Assembly: GCA_009392195.1 (NCBI GenBank)
Contig: VFGY01000023.1
Coordinates: forward strand, 34,565-98,564
Length of the DNA: 64,000 nt
Direction: 5' to 3'
Source of the DNA: SAR202 cluster bacterium
Lineage (GTDB): Bacteria; Chloroflexota; Dehalococcoidia; Lucifugimonadales; OSU-TB39
Below, piece by piece: positions 35,856 through 45,293 of the stretch (position 1 is its first letter; the number at the start of each line of letters is the position of its first letter). The position numbers and the translations under genes are program-made. Below the pieces are notes generated by a model. That model was not told the DNA's origin, ran no database searches, and worked only from the letters and a program-made list of their open reading frames with translations.

Positions 35856-36998
35856 GTGAACACGACTAAAATATTTGAAAAATCTATAGACCTAAGTATT
35901 ACTAAATCCGATATAGACAATTCCCTGATCGGAGATGTACTCTCGTTGTCAAAGCTTATGGAAATTGCAGGGGCAATAAGAGATTATGGAAAAGGTAATG
36001 TAATTACATTTTCTCCCAAAATATTCATACCACTAACAAAACTATGTAGAGATACTTGTGGCTATTGTACATTTAGAAAAGAACCAGGGTATGAAAATCC
36101 ATACATGTCTCCAGACGAAGTATTAGGTTTGGCTCAAGCGGGTGAAAAAATGGGATGTACTGAAGCCCTTTTTACACTAGGAGAGAGACCAGAACAAAAA
36201 TACGATGTTGCGAAAAAATGGTTGGTAAAATACGGATATAACTCAACAATTGAATATTTAGTCGCAATGAATCGAATTGTATTTGAAAAAACGAATCTTT
36301 TGCCCCATTCAAACCCTGGTACTCTATCAAGAAGAGAGTTAAAAATGCTTAAGCCTTACAATGCTTCTATGGGTTTAATGCTAGAATCCATTAGTCCAAG
36401 TTTATATCGTGAAAATGGACCTCATGAATACGCGCCAAGTAAAAGACCTTCAGTAAGGATAAAAACAATTTCACTAGCTGGTGAAGAGAAAATAGCTTTC
36501 ACAACAGGTTTGCTAGTAGGGATAGGTGACTCTTTTGAAGAACAGGTGGATGGTATATATAAAATCAAAGAAATAAATGATGAATACGGTCACATACAAG
36601 AAGTAATTATTCAAAATTTCAGACCTAAAATAAATACATTATTAAATGGCACACCACCTCCAAAAGAAGAATATATGTTGAGATTAGTATCAATTGCACG
36701 TATTATTTTAGGTCCTTATATGAATATACAAGTTCCACCTAACATATCAATAGGTGGCTATGGTCAATATATAAATGCTGGAATAAATGATTGGGGTGGA
36801 GTATCTCCTCTTACAATTGATCATGTGAATCCAGAGGCTCCTTGGCCTCAACTGAAAAACCTTAAACTTGTTACTGAAAAATATGGTTATGAATTACAAC
36901 CAAGATTACCGATTTATAGCGAATATTTAAGTGAGAGTGGAACCTTTGTCTCACAAGCCATGGATGATAAAATCCGTAACAGATTATTAGTGGGATAA
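35856..36998 (+). CDS. cofG: 7,8-didemethyl-8-hydroxy-5-deazariboflavin synthase subunit CofG
   Basis: Radical-SAM half of FO synthase, which with CofH makes the deazaflavin chromophore of F420. The 380 residues have the [4Fe-4S] motif CRDTCGYC (C64, C68, C71) followed by TFRKEPG, typical of CofG, plus GERPEQKY, HSNPGTLSRRE and GGYGQYINAGINDWGG. The start is GTG at 35856; no SD is obvious. cofH follows 16 bases later. In many Actinobacteria the two are fused as FbiC; here they are separate genes, as in archaea and cyanobacteria. Confidence 0.95.
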   Translation: MNTTKIFEKSIDLSITKSDIDNSLIGDVLSLSKLMEIAGAIRDYGKGNVITFSPKIFIPLTKLCRDTCGYCTFRKEPGYENPYMSPDEVLGLAQAGEKMGCTEALFTLGERPEQKYDVAKKWLVKYGYNSTIEYLVAMNRIVFEKTNLLPHSNPGTLSRRELKMLKPYNASMGLMLESISPSLYRENGPHEYAPSKRPSVRIKTISLAGEEKIAFTTGLLVGIGDSFEEQVDGIYKIKEINDEYGHIQEVIIQNFRPKINTLLNGTPPPKEEYMLRLVSIARIILGPYMNIQVPPNISIGGYGQYINAGINDWGGVSPLTIDHVNPEAPWPQLKNLKLVTEKYGYELQPRLPIYSEYLSESGTFVSQAMDDKIRNRLLVG

Positions 36999-37014
36999 AA
37001 CATATATAAATCAA

Positions 37015-38277
37015 ATGACTATTGCAACAGAATCATTGATAGAAAATCTTTTAACAGAAATTAAACCTTCAGTGTCCCAAGCCTTAAATACTGTTCTTTC
37101 AGGAAATGATTTATCTTATCAGCACATTCTTGATTTGCTCTGTGTATCAAATAAAGACCTGATAGCCGTTTTGCTTAGTGCAGATTATCTACGGTATAAA
37201 GTGAACGGAGACAAAGTTTCTTACGTAGTTAACAGGAATATAAATTTTACTAATGTGTGTATCAAACGCTGCGGATTTTGTGCGTTTTCTAGAGATTTCA
37301 GGCATGAACAACAAAGTTATTTCTTACCTATAGATGAAGTAGTAAGGAGAGCCAAACAAGCTTGGGATCTTGGCGCTACTGAAGTTTGTATACAAGCAGG
37401 TTTACCTCCTAAAATGGATGGCGATCTGTATGTGAATATAACTGAGGCAATAAAACGTGATATCCCCGATATTCATATTCATGGATTTTCCCCTGAGGAA
37501 ATTTTGTATGGGAGTCAAAGGTCAAAATCCACAATAAAAGAATATTTGATAAGGTTAAAAGATGCCGGTGTAGGAAGTCTTCCGGGTACATCGGCAGAAA
37601 TTCTTGAACAAGATGTCAGAAATAAAATAGCTCCAGGGAGGATTACAAAAAATCAATGGATTGATGTTATAAGAACAGCTCATGATATTGGTATTAAAAC
37701 TAGTGCCACAATGATGTATGGTCACGTGGAAACCAACGAAAATATCGCTAGTCATATATTAGAAATTCGTAATATACAAAAAACAACTCATGGATTTACT
37801 GAATTTGTTCCATTGAGTTTTGTACATGAAGAAGCTCCAATGAACACTTCTGGCATTTTTTCAAATATAAACTTAGGACCTTCAGCATTAAAAGTTATGC
37901 TTGTACACGCGGTAAGTAGATTGTCATTGATAAACCATATAAACAACATTCAAGTGTCCTGGGTGAAAGAAGGACATATGATGTCGCAGATTCTTCTTTC
38001 GTGTGGTGTTAACGATATGGGTGGGACTTTGATCAATGAAAGTATTTCAACTTCGGCTGGTGCTAAGCATGGACAATTAACGTCTCCAAAGGTATTAAAA
38101 TCGTTGATAACTGAAGTAAATAAGTTTCCGGTAGAAAGGAATTCCATATATAAAGAAATTGATTCGAATGGCCGGAATTATCCTTTAGACGTTGTTGAAA
38201 ATCCTGATAAAGAATTCGGTTCATATTTTGAGTTAGTTAACTCTAAATCTTTTAGATACAAACATCCCAATAAATAA
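37015..38277 (+). CDS. cofH: FO synthase subunit CofH (radical SAM)
   Basis: Second radical-SAM subunit of FO synthase, joining tyrosine-derived and uracil-derived precursors. At 420 residues it has CIKRCGFCAF (C82, C86, C89), INFTNVC, GLPPKMDGDLY, IHGFSPEEI, the GTSAEIL stretch and NDMGGTLINESISTSAGAK in context, matching CofH rather than the menaquinone enzymes MqnE/MqnC. It is co-transcribed with cofG. Its 3' end faces the LLM oxidoreductase, 14 bases away, so the two F420 half-operons converge. Confidence 0.95.
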   Translation: MTIATESLIENLLTEIKPSVSQALNTVLSGNDLSYQHILDLLCVSNKDLIAVLLSADYLRYKVNGDKVSYVVNRNINFTNVCIKRCGFCAFSRDFRHEQQSYFLPIDEVVRRAKQAWDLGATEVCIQAGLPPKMDGDLYVNITEAIKRDIPDIHIHGFSPEEILYGSQRSKSTIKEYLIRLKDAGVGSLPGTSAEILEQDVRNKIAPGRITKNQWIDVIRTAHDIGIKTSATMMYGHVETNENIASHILEIRNIQKTTHGFTEFVPLSFVHEEAPMNTSGIFSNINLGPSALKVMLVHAVSRLSLINHINNIQVSWVKEGHMMSQILLSCGVNDMGGTLINESISTSAGAKHGQLTSPKVLKSLITEVNKFPVERNSIYKEIDSNGRNYPLDVVENPDKEFGSYFELVNSKSFRYKHPNK

Positions 38278-38291
38278 TAAATTTTTGATAT

Positions 38292-39245
38292 TTAAAGAAT
38301 ATATTTCTGGATTTGGTCGCAAAATCTATACAATTGTTCCATTTGATTGAATGACGCAAATCTGAAAATTATTGTAGTAGCACCTGACTCAATATATTGA
38401 TTGGTTTTGTCAATTATTTTTGTTGATTCTCCAAAAGGTCCCCACCGATCGCCCCAAATATTTACACCGTAATAGGATTTTATGAATGAATCAGCTTCTT
38501 GTTCAGCTTTCCTAACGTCATTGTTTATGTTAATTGTCATATAGAAGACTGATTGGTATTTTTTTTCCACTTTATTGAATTTATTACCATATTCATTCAT
38601 TTGATTTATTGCGAATTTAAATTCATTTGGATAGTCGGATATAGAAATAAGGCCTTGGTGTTTTGCCGCTCTTATGAATTGCTTTTTAATGTTGCTTCTT
38701 CCATGACTAACGCACAAAATAGGGTAATTTTGTGCTGGTTCAATGTTGTTGAAAATTGATTTAGAATCAATTTTGAAATGCCTACCCCTAAATTCAATTT
38801 CGTCATCTTTAGAAAACATATTCAAAATATCCAACATTTCATCTAGTCGGGATCCTCTTGTGCTAGGGTCTATATTCAAAGATTGCCATTCATGTTTTTG
38901 ATTTTCATTGAAAGTACCTCCAGCACCTACGCCAAAAATTAATCTTCCTTGTGAGATGAAATTTGTTGACATTACTGTGTGGGCTAAAACTATAGGATTT
39001 CTTAAAGCAGGTATATAAATAGAAGTACCAAGTCCAATAGTTTTTGTAATTGCTGCTAAAGACGAAAGAGTGATTAATGGATCAATTCTTGGTTTTGCTA
39101 AAATACTGTCCCCTACCCAAAGAGAATCAATATTATTGCTCTCCGCATATCTAGCCATTTCAAATATTTTGTTTGGTCCTTGGGAATAATCTTTTCCTAA
39201 TATAACTTCTCTAGTTGGTAATAATATTCCTGTTTTAACTTTCAT
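38292..39245 (-). CDS. Luciferase-like (LLM) F420-dependent oxidoreductase
   Basis: A 317-residue TIM-barrel flavin/F420-dependent enzyme of the bacterial luciferase superfamily. Motifs are NNIDSLWVGDSIL, the LGTSIYIPALRNPIVLAHTV-type segment, RLIFGVGAGGT, and LDEMLDIL. The position in an operon with cofC and cofD suggests F420 rather than FMN, though the fold serves both. The SD AGGA is nine bases upstream of the ATG. The gene is last in the minus-strand F420 operon. The substrate is unknown. Confidence 0.87.
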   Translation of the reverse strand: MKVKTGILLPTREVILGKDYSQGPNKIFEMARYAESNNIDSLWVGDSILAKPRIDPLITLSSLAAITKTIGLGTSIYIPALRNPIVLAHTVMSTNFISQGRLIFGVGAGGTFNENQKHEWQSLNIDPSTRGSRLDEMLDILNMFSKDDEIEFRGRHFKIDSKSIFNNIEPAQNYPILCVSHGRSNIKKQFIRAAKHQGLISISDYPNEFKFAINQMNEYGNKFNKVEKKYQSVFYMTININNDVRKAEQEADSFIKSYYGVNIWGDRWGPFGESTKIIDKTNQYIESGATTIIFRFASFNQMEQLYRFCDQIQKYIL

Positions 39246-39266
39246 AAAATTAATTCCTGTTAATTT

Positions 39267-39875
39267 CTAAAAAGACAAAAATTCACATTTGATATGGTCG
39301 GGTAGATTGTTGAATTGATCAAAAGTATCCAAATCAAATTGTAATTTTCTATTTTCAAAGGTCTTAATTTTGATGTTTTGATCTATTGCTTTTTCTATAT
39401 GAATGGAATAGCTATTTACTCCTAAAAAAGGTCCAAATGATAAGTTGTTTTTCCATAGGATTGCATTGACGCCTTTTTTTTCTAAGTCAGGAACTAATAG
39501 ACTAAAATCATCATTTTCAAAAGAATTTAGTAATTGGGATATGGAAGGAACGTCGATTAAAGGAAGATCAGGGGCTAAATACATTGCGTCGTATCCCAAA
39601 TCAAAAACCTTTTTTACGTAATAAGATATCGTCTCATTTAATCCATCAACACAGTCCTCAAACAGTTTAACGTCATTCAATTTCGCAAATTTAGATATTT
39701 CTAAATCTGATGATAGTATCCAGTAATCACTGATTTCTGATTTTTTTAAAGTTCCAATTGTTTTGTTCAACATGTACATGAAAATTTTGCGCCTTTGGTT
39801 GGGGTTGAAATTTGTAGACAATCTCGACTTTACTGTTTCCATGCTTTTGATTGGTATAAGGCAAATTGTAGTCAT
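39267..39875 (-). CDS. cofC: 2-phospholactate/PEP guanylyltransferase CofC (FbiD)
   Basis: Makes the guanylylated lactyl or enolpyruvyl donor used by CofD. The 202 residues start CLIPIKSMETVKSRLS, the nucleotidyltransferase signature of CofC, and contain MYLAPDLPLIDVPSI, the metal-binding DxD-like region, and a FDLDTFDQF C-terminal motif. Whether it uses 2-phospholactate or PEP is not readable; bacterial enzymes generally use PEP. It starts six bases after the cofD stop, indicating coupling. Confidence 0.9.
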   Translation of the reverse strand: MTTICLIPIKSMETVKSRLSTNFNPNQRRKIFMYMLNKTIGTLKKSEISDYWILSSDLEISKFAKLNDVKLFEDCVDGLNETISYYVKKVFDLGYDAMYLAPDLPLIDVPSISQLLNSFENDDFSLLVPDLEKKGVNAILWKNNLSFGPFLGVNSYSIHIEKAIDQNIKIKTFENRKLQFDLDTFDQFNNLPDHIKCEFLSF

Positions 39876-39881
39876 GTTTAT

Positions 39882-40826
39882 TTAATGATTGTTAATACAC
39901 AATATATTTTTTGCGAGTGTTATTTTGTCTAATAGAGACCGCATTATTATTGGTGCTATAACAACTTTCATTCCTAAATCATGAATTAGTGATGCATATT
40001 TATAATCTACTTCATCTATTATAAATACATCGATTAACTCTTTGTAATATTTAGCTACCGCATAGCAAGATGGATTTTCACCGAGTTCTTTGATTATTTT
40101 ACCAGCAGGACCTTTTAGCGCTTTACCTCCAATTATTGGACTAACAGCGATTCTTGTTCCTTTGAACCTTTTGATTTTTTCCATGATTCCTTTCATGTTG
40201 ATTATTGGTCCAATACTTAAAAACGGATTTGAAGGTGTAATTATCAACATGTCAGAATTGTCCAATGCATTAATAAACTTATTATTAGGGGTAGATATTT
40301 CAATGTTTTTGTACCAAATATCAACTATTTCAGGTAGAGATTGGTATTTTACAAAATATTCCTGAAACGATAATTCACCACCAGTTTTTGTTTTCAATAC
40401 TGTTCTAATGCTTGAATCACTCATTGGAATTATCTTGGATAATACGCGCAATGATTTTGAAATTATGTCCGTTGTTTGAGTTAAGCTCAACCCCGAATTT
40501 AATAAGTCGGTACGTTTAATGTTTGTCGCTAAATCTTTGTCTCCGAAAGTAAACCAACTCTCTTCATAAAACAATTTAAGATGAGAAGCACCGTTAAATG
40601 TGTCGGATTTTATACCCCAACCAGTTTCGTCGTTTGCTACGCCTGCTAATGTGTAAGTAATTGTATCTATATCAGGACTTACCTGTAGGCCATTAAGCCT
40701 GTCGTCATCACCTGTATTTACAATGATATTCAAGTTATCTTTATGTAACAGTCTAGATAGTCCCAAAACTAACTTAGCTCCCCCGACTCCTCCAGCTAGA
40801 GCTGTTACTTTAGGTTGGTCTTTCAT
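39882..40826 (-). CDS. cofD: F420 phospholactyl/enolpyruvyl transferase CofD (FbiA)
   Basis: Transfers the activated lactyl or enolpyruvyl phosphate to FO, giving (dehydro-)F420-0. The 314 residues begin VTALAGGVGGAKLVLGLSRL, the family signature, then IVNTGDDD, DIDTITYTLAG, GWGIKSDTF, ITPSNPFLSIGPI and VSPIIGGKALKGPAGK. These are diagnostic. It lies between cofC and the AstE-like gene (14-base gap). No CofE/FbiB gamma-glutamyl ligase is in the window. Confidence 0.95.
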   Translation of the reverse strand: MKDQPKVTALAGGVGGAKLVLGLSRLLHKDNLNIIVNTGDDDRLNGLQVSPDIDTITYTLAGVANDETGWGIKSDTFNGASHLKLFYEESWFTFGDKDLATNIKRTDLLNSGLSLTQTTDIISKSLRVLSKIIPMSDSSIRTVLKTKTGGELSFQEYFVKYQSLPEIVDIWYKNIEISTPNNKFINALDNSDMLIITPSNPFLSIGPIINMKGIMEKIKRFKGTRIAVSPIIGGKALKGPAGKIIKELGENPSCYAVAKYYKELIDVFIIDEVDYKYASLIHDLGMKVVIAPIIMRSLLDKITLAKNILCINNH

Positions 40827-40840
40827 GTTGGTTATGTTTC

Positions 40841-41845
40841 TTATGGTGATTTATCGATTCCAGTAATCAAAAACGCTATATCACCTGGTTTAACTGATGG
40901 TGTTCTGCGCATGCATATAACAACGCCCGTGGTGTTTGATTTTATTGTTTCAATTTCCTCACCAGAAAAACTGATTACTTTTCCTAACGTTTGTCCTTTA
41001 GTGACTTGTTGCAACAAATCTACTTCTGCTAGTAAATATCCGTTTCTATTAGTTGGTATAGATTTATCGACATCTCCTGATCCAATTAAGTAGTGTTTTG
41101 GAGTAAAAATATTAGTTTCAAAAGATATGATTCCTAACATTTTCATAACGTTTTTAACTCCAGATATGTATTTGTTGACCTGGTATAAATTCAACCAACC
41201 TCCTCCTGGAGATTCTGCATACAACCATGGTATTCCAAGATTATGGGCATATGAAATTGATCTTCCTTCTGCAACCTCAGGGTGTCCCCATACAACATCG
41301 GTGCCAAATACAAAAGCAGCATTTTTTGATTGTCTGCCAATTTGATTAGAACCTGAATAATATCCTATCAATAATGGCATAGACATATATGAACCTGAAT
41401 CATGTAAATCTATGAAAAAATCTGATCCCTGAATAATATTTACCCCTAGGCAATGGGCAATTTTTTCGGTCAGAGAACCAGTTGGGTTACCTGGGAATAT
41501 TCTAGCTAAGTTTAATCCATCCACAGGACTAACACGGGTACCAGCATTAAAAGCAGGGATGTTAGAATGTGGTACACCTATGAATGCTCCATTCAATTCA
41601 TCAGGGTTCAAACTATTGTATAAATCCCGTATCGCTTGAGGTCCATGATATTCGTCTCCATGAACTCCACCAAAAACTGCTATTGTTTTACCTGGTTTAC
41701 TTCCTTTTACCACCAAAATGGGAATACTTAAATCAATAGAATCTTTAGATGTTATTAAAAGGTTTAGGACATTTTTAAACCCTGTAGGATATGCATTTAA
41801 TTCGAATTTTGTTATTTCAGTTTTGTAAGAATCGCATGAGTTCAT
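40841..41845 (-). CDS. Succinylglutamate desuccinylase/aspartoacylase-family zinc hydrolase
   Basis: A metallocarboxypeptidase-fold hydrolase (AstE/AspA type) of 334 residues. Zinc ligands are visible as FGGVHGDEYHG (His and Glu) and FIDLHDSGS (second His); PVDGLNLARIFPG gives the Asn-x-x-Arg substrate motif. The C-terminal 90 residues have lipoyl-like beta structure (LAEVDLLQQVTKGQTLGKV), common in this subfamily. Relatives cleave N-acyl amino acids. The gene is tightly packed in the F420 operon, four bases from the propeller gene; whether it acts on the F420 tail is an open question. Confidence 0.85.
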   Translation of the reverse strand: MNSCDSYKTEITKFELNAYPTGFKNVLNLLITSKDSIDLSIPILVVKGSKPGKTIAVFGGVHGDEYHGPQAIRDLYNSLNPDELNGAFIGVPHSNIPAFNAGTRVSPVDGLNLARIFPGNPTGSLTEKIAHCLGVNIIQGSDFFIDLHDSGSYMSMPLLIGYYSGSNQIGRQSKNAAFVFGTDVVWGHPEVAEGRSISYAHNLGIPWLYAESPGGGWLNLYQVNKYISGVKNVMKMLGIISFETNIFTPKHYLIGSGDVDKSIPTNRNGYLLAEVDLLQQVTKGQTLGKVISFSGEEIETIKSNTTGVVICMRRTPSVKPGDIAFLITGIDKSP

Positions 41846-41848
41846 GAT

Positions 41849-42850
41849 TTAAACCTTAGTTAATTTTTGTATCGTTCTAACCTTTTGCGGAGGAGTAAGG
41901 TTATTACCATATGCACTCCATGAAACTTCACCCAAATAAATATTGTCTTTTGAATCCAAAGATATGCCGTGCGGCGCTACAAAGTCCCCTGCAGACAATC
42001 CAATTGGATTAGTTCCAATTCTAGCTATTGCATTGCCACTTTCATTTAAAACAGAAATTCTCGGTCCCAATCTTTCACCAGTCCAATTACCTAATCCACT
42101 CGGATTTTCTCTTATACCCGCAAAAAATTCCCCGACGAAAAATTGTTTGGTTGCGCCATGTTTTATGAAAATGCAGGAAGCCATAGCTAAATTTATCCAT
42201 TGAGTTTGGAATTTACCATTAGTGTCAAAAATTTGGATACGATGATTTTCTCTGTCTGCTATATATACCCAGTCATCGTTGTCAATTGCTATATTATGAA
42301 CTGTGTTGAACTCACCTGGGTCTGTACCAGACCTACCCCATGACATAATGAATTTTCCGTCAGAATCGAATTTATGTACCACGGCGTTGCTGTATCCGTC
42401 AGAAACGAATATATCTCCTGTTTTACTAGATACTGCTGCATGTGTAGGATGGCAGAACGGTGTTCCGCTCATTCTTCCAGATGATTTTCCTGGTGTACCT
42501 ATTGTCTGTATAAGTTTGCCTTCAGCATTAAATTGTTTTACTGTATGGTCACCTGCATCTACGCAATAGATGTTTTTGTCTGGACCTATGGATACCCCAT
42601 GTGGATTGACTGATGTACCTTCTCCCCAAGCTGATTTGAAATTGCCATCAGTATCAAAAATAATTATAGGATATTTACCTCTATTATAAACGTACACTAA
42701 ATCTGCTTGGTCGACTGCTACACCAGCTGCTTCTCCCATTTCGATTTCACTTGGAAGAGCCCCGAAATTATCCGCTGTAGCTGAGTAAGTATAATCACTA
42801 TTGTTACCGACTGTATTGGTTTTAGAATCATTGCCCATTTCATTCTCCAT
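41849..42850 (-). CDS. NHL-repeat beta-propeller protein
   Basis: A 333-residue protein with about six NHL-type blades: repeats of the form VxVDxxDxVYVxDxxxxxIxxFDxxG are seen as AVDQADLVYVYNRG, GPDKNIYCVDAGDH, DIFVSDGYSNAVVHKFDSDG, DNDDWVYIADRENHRIQ and DSKDNIYLGEVSW. Such proteins include peptidyl-hydroxyglycine lyase-like enzymes, but the catalytic residues cannot be verified by eye. There is no signal peptide, so it is probably cytoplasmic. Position in the operon: between the AstE-like hydrolase and the ligase-family gene. Confidence 0.8.
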   Translation of the reverse strand: MENEMGNDSKTNTVGNNSDYTYSATADNFGALPSEIEMGEAAGVAVDQADLVYVYNRGKYPIIIFDTDGNFKSAWGEGTSVNPHGVSIGPDKNIYCVDAGDHTVKQFNAEGKLIQTIGTPGKSSGRMSGTPFCHPTHAAVSSKTGDIFVSDGYSNAVVHKFDSDGKFIMSWGRSGTDPGEFNTVHNIAIDNDDWVYIADRENHRIQIFDTNGKFQTQWINLAMASCIFIKHGATKQFFVGEFFAGIRENPSGLGNWTGERLGPRISVLNESGNAIARIGTNPIGLSAGDFVAPHGISLDSKDNIYLGEVSWSAYGNNLTPPQKVRTIQKLTKV

Positions 42851-42871
42851 GTATAATTTCCGATCAAATTG

Positions 42872-43621
42872 TTAAATCGATTTATGTTCTCTATAAAGTT
42901 GCTTTGCTAACACAATGGTTTTTTCTGTGAGTGTACTGTAATTAAGGTCGTTTGTCGATTTGAGACAATTTATAATAGAATTCCGTACATCATTTATACC
43001 TATTCCAACCTTTACATCATCTAAACTTCCAACTGTTTGTGGATCCCAATCTATTTCGAGATCTTTATAAACATCAATTAATATTGATTGGGTAAGTCTA
43101 CTGTTTTTAACTACTATTACTCCTCCTATATGTGAAGCACGGGTAGCCAACTTTTGGCCAACTCCCATAACTTTTATGTTACCGTTTAAATTAACGCTGT
43201 ATTTGCCACTACAATATTCCCCTTTTACTTCACCGATTCGTGCATCGAAGCCTAAATCACATAAAGACTTTTTAACCAAATATGAAATGGATTTAAATCT
43301 CATTTCCACATTAAAACGAGGGTTAGAATCTGGTATGGTCCACGCAAATCCTATGGTACCTTCGTGAAACACTGCAGCACGACCACCTGTAAGACGCTTT
43401 ACGGGTACGAAGTTTTTTGCAACTGCAGATTTTAATGCTTTCTGGTAATTAGGGTCTCTTATATCTCTTGGAGCTAAAGCTAATGTGCGTTTGGGAGTAT
43501 ATATTCTAAACGTCTCACCTAAAATACCGTCAGACACCTGTTTAAGTATTGCACTTGAAATAGCTGTATCCATCACAGGTTCTTGCAAGCCATTTAAATT
43601 ATTTGTTTCAAGTATATCCAT
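42872..43621 (-). CDS. Lipoate-protein ligase A-family protein
   Basis: A member of the BPL/LplA/LipB fold. The protein shows VKRLTGGRAAVFHEG, the RRxTGGGxVxH-type loop, and VMGVGQKLATRASHIGG, where the Lys matches the lipoyl-adenylate-binding Lys. The frame extends to TTG at 43636; ATG at 43621 is chosen without strong SD support for either. It heads the minus-strand operon containing cofD and cofC. It may be a lipoate ligase, an octanoyltransferase or a related acyl transferase; no lipoylated-enzyme genes are nearby. Confidence 0.82.
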   Translation of the reverse strand: MDILETNNLNGLQEPVMDTAISSAILKQVSDGILGETFRIYTPKRTLALAPRDIRDPNYQKALKSAVAKNFVPVKRLTGGRAAVFHEGTIGFAWTIPDSNPRFNVEMRFKSISYLVKKSLCDLGFDARIGEVKGEYCSGKYSVNLNGNIKVMGVGQKLATRASHIGGVIVVKNSRLTQSILIDVYKDLEIDWDPQTVGSLDDVKVGIGINDVRNSIINCLKSTNDLNYSTLTEKTIVLAKQLYREHKSI

Positions 43622-43672
43622 TAGTCCAAATCTCAATTCAGATTTCTTTGAATATTAACCTATCAAATGTGA

Positions 43673-44407
43673 ATGTTTACTTTAACCAAAAAAGGTGTCA
43701 ATAAATCAAAGACATATGTAGTTACCTATAATATTATTAGATGTATCAATATGTTAATTAAAAATGATTTCCAAAAGTTAATCTTTTGCATAAAAATTTC
43801 GGCTTTAGGTGCTGCCGTAGGTTTTTCATTTATGGTTTGGTATTATCTTTCCATAGTACCTGATCATTTACAATCCGCTTTTTTGAGAAGCCAATTTGTT
43901 CCTTCTAGATTAGAAGGTTTAAGTGCGTTATTTATATATGGGTCTACAACGATTTCAGGCTTTCTAATTGCGTATATATTTATCCGCTGGTTATATGAAA
44001 AACCACAAGGTTCAGGAATTTCAAAATCTACGTGGATATTAGCAAGTTTGGGTTATGCTATAGCGAATGCATTTATCGGTGGAGGTATCTTTATGCCGTT
44101 AGCCGATCAAATATTGCAATCCATAAACGCTTCTGCAAGTTTAGGTACAGTGGTTTTAGTTATAGCAGACCATATGTTTCGTATCCCTCTAACGATGTGG
44201 TTATACGGGACTCAAGCTCTTTATTCGAGTTTAATTTCGGGATTCTTGTTTTTGATTGGTGGCTATTTAATATACAGATTTCACGAAGCAGAATGCACAA
44301 ACGGTCTAAGGATTAATTATTCCACTGTTGTGACATTAATATTTTCAGGGGTTGTAATTTTATTATCGCTCGTTTTACCCGTTACTATATTGCGATACTT
44401 GGGTTAA
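43673..44407 (+). CDS. Predicted integral membrane protein, unknown family
   Basis: A 244-residue protein (218 if it starts at the ATG at 43751) with about five or six hydrophobic helices, for example ISALGAAVGFSFMVWYYLSI, ALFIYGSTTISGFLIAYIFI, a Gly-rich IANAFIGGGIFM, and a final VVTLIFSGVVILLSLVLPV. Overall it loosely resembles CbtA-like cobalt-transport membrane proteins, but I see no diagnostic motif. It diverges from the lipoate-ligase-family gene and is convergent with the HpaI-like aldolase. No SD is clear for either start. Confidence 0.6.
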   Translation: MFTLTKKGVNKSKTYVVTYNIIRCINMLIKNDFQKLIFCIKISALGAAVGFSFMVWYYLSIVPDHLQSAFLRSQFVPSRLEGLSALFIYGSTTISGFLIAYIFIRWLYEKPQGSGISKSTWILASLGYAIANAFIGGGIFMPLADQILQSINASASLGTVVLVIADHMFRIPLTMWLYGTQALYSSLISGFLFLIGGYLIYRFHEAECTNGLRINYSTVVTLIFSGVVILLSLVLPVTILRYLG

Positions 44408-44426
44408 ATCTGTTGATTTAAATAAT

Positions 44427-45275
44427 TTATTCATTCAACATTTCCTTGTAACCTTTAACTTTTTCCTGTGCTCCTTTTGTTATGAACCCTAGCTCTCCTC
44501 CATCTTCTACGAATCGCATTCCTTTGCTAACTAATTCCTTTGCTATTGTATGGTTAGCTGGTGTAGTGCCGAACGCTACACCATACTTATTACAAATTTC
44601 CAATATTTCTTTCATAGGTGTAGTCACATCTGGATGAGCCCAATCAAACGGTTGTCCCATCTCTATCGAAAAATCCCCGGGACCTACATACACCATATCA
44701 ACTTCAGGTGTACTGATTATATCTTCTGCATTTTGGTAACCTAATTTTGTCTCTATATGTACAACTACAGTTGTTTCAGAATCTTGATCAACCATCCATT
44801 GTCTCCAATCGGAAACAGGTTTATAATCCGTGTTTCCTAAATTACCAGCAGCAGCTCGGGTACCATTAGGAGGAAATTTCATGTAACTAATCAATTCTTC
44901 TATTTGATCTTTAGTTTCAGTCCTAGGTAATTGGATTCCTACCACGCCTGAATCAAGCAATTTAGCAACTTCGGCTCTTTCTAATTGCGGTGTTTTAGCT
45001 ATGGGAGGTAAGCCATAAGCTCTTGCAGCTAAGACAGTGTCATAAAGGGATTCAAAATCGAAGAATAGATGTTCGTAATCGATAAATAGAAAATCATAAC
45101 CAGCTTCTTTATAAATCTTTGCTAGGGATGGTCTGGAATATTCATTTATCATGGCACCTAGCATGAGCTTTTTGTTAGCTAACCCTGATTTTAATTCTCT
45201 TCCGGGTCCACCACTAGGATATAAAACTCCATGATTTGAAAGGTTGTCTCCGTCATTTTCTACTATAGTTTTCAT
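44427..45275 (-). CDS. HpcH/HpaI-family class II aldolase
   Basis: A metal-dependent aldolase of 282 residues that splits 4-hydroxy-2-oxo acids to pyruvate (or a 2-oxo acid) and an aldehyde. Motifs: FLFIDYEHLFFDFESL, the base-containing loop; a GVVGIQLPRTETK segment with metal-ligand Glu; DMVYVGPGDFSIEMG with the metal-ligand Asp; and the C-terminal FVEDGGELGFITKG. AGGAGG lies four bases before the ATG, the best SD nearby. It is 18 bases downstream of the ThDP enzyme and probably co-transcribed. Confidence 0.87.
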   Translation of the reverse strand: MKTIVENDGDNLSNHGVLYPSGGPGRELKSGLANKKLMLGAMINEYSRPSLAKIYKEAGYDFLFIDYEHLFFDFESLYDTVLAARAYGLPPIAKTPQLERAEVAKLLDSGVVGIQLPRTETKDQIEELISYMKFPPNGTRAAAGNLGNTDYKPVSDWRQWMVDQDSETTVVVHIETKLGYQNAEDIISTPEVDMVYVGPGDFSIEMGQPFDWAHPDVTTPMKEILEICNKYGVAFGTTPANHTIAKELVSKGMRFVEDGGELGFITKGAQEKVKGYKEMLNE

Positions 45276-45293
45276 TATTCCTCCTATTATTTT

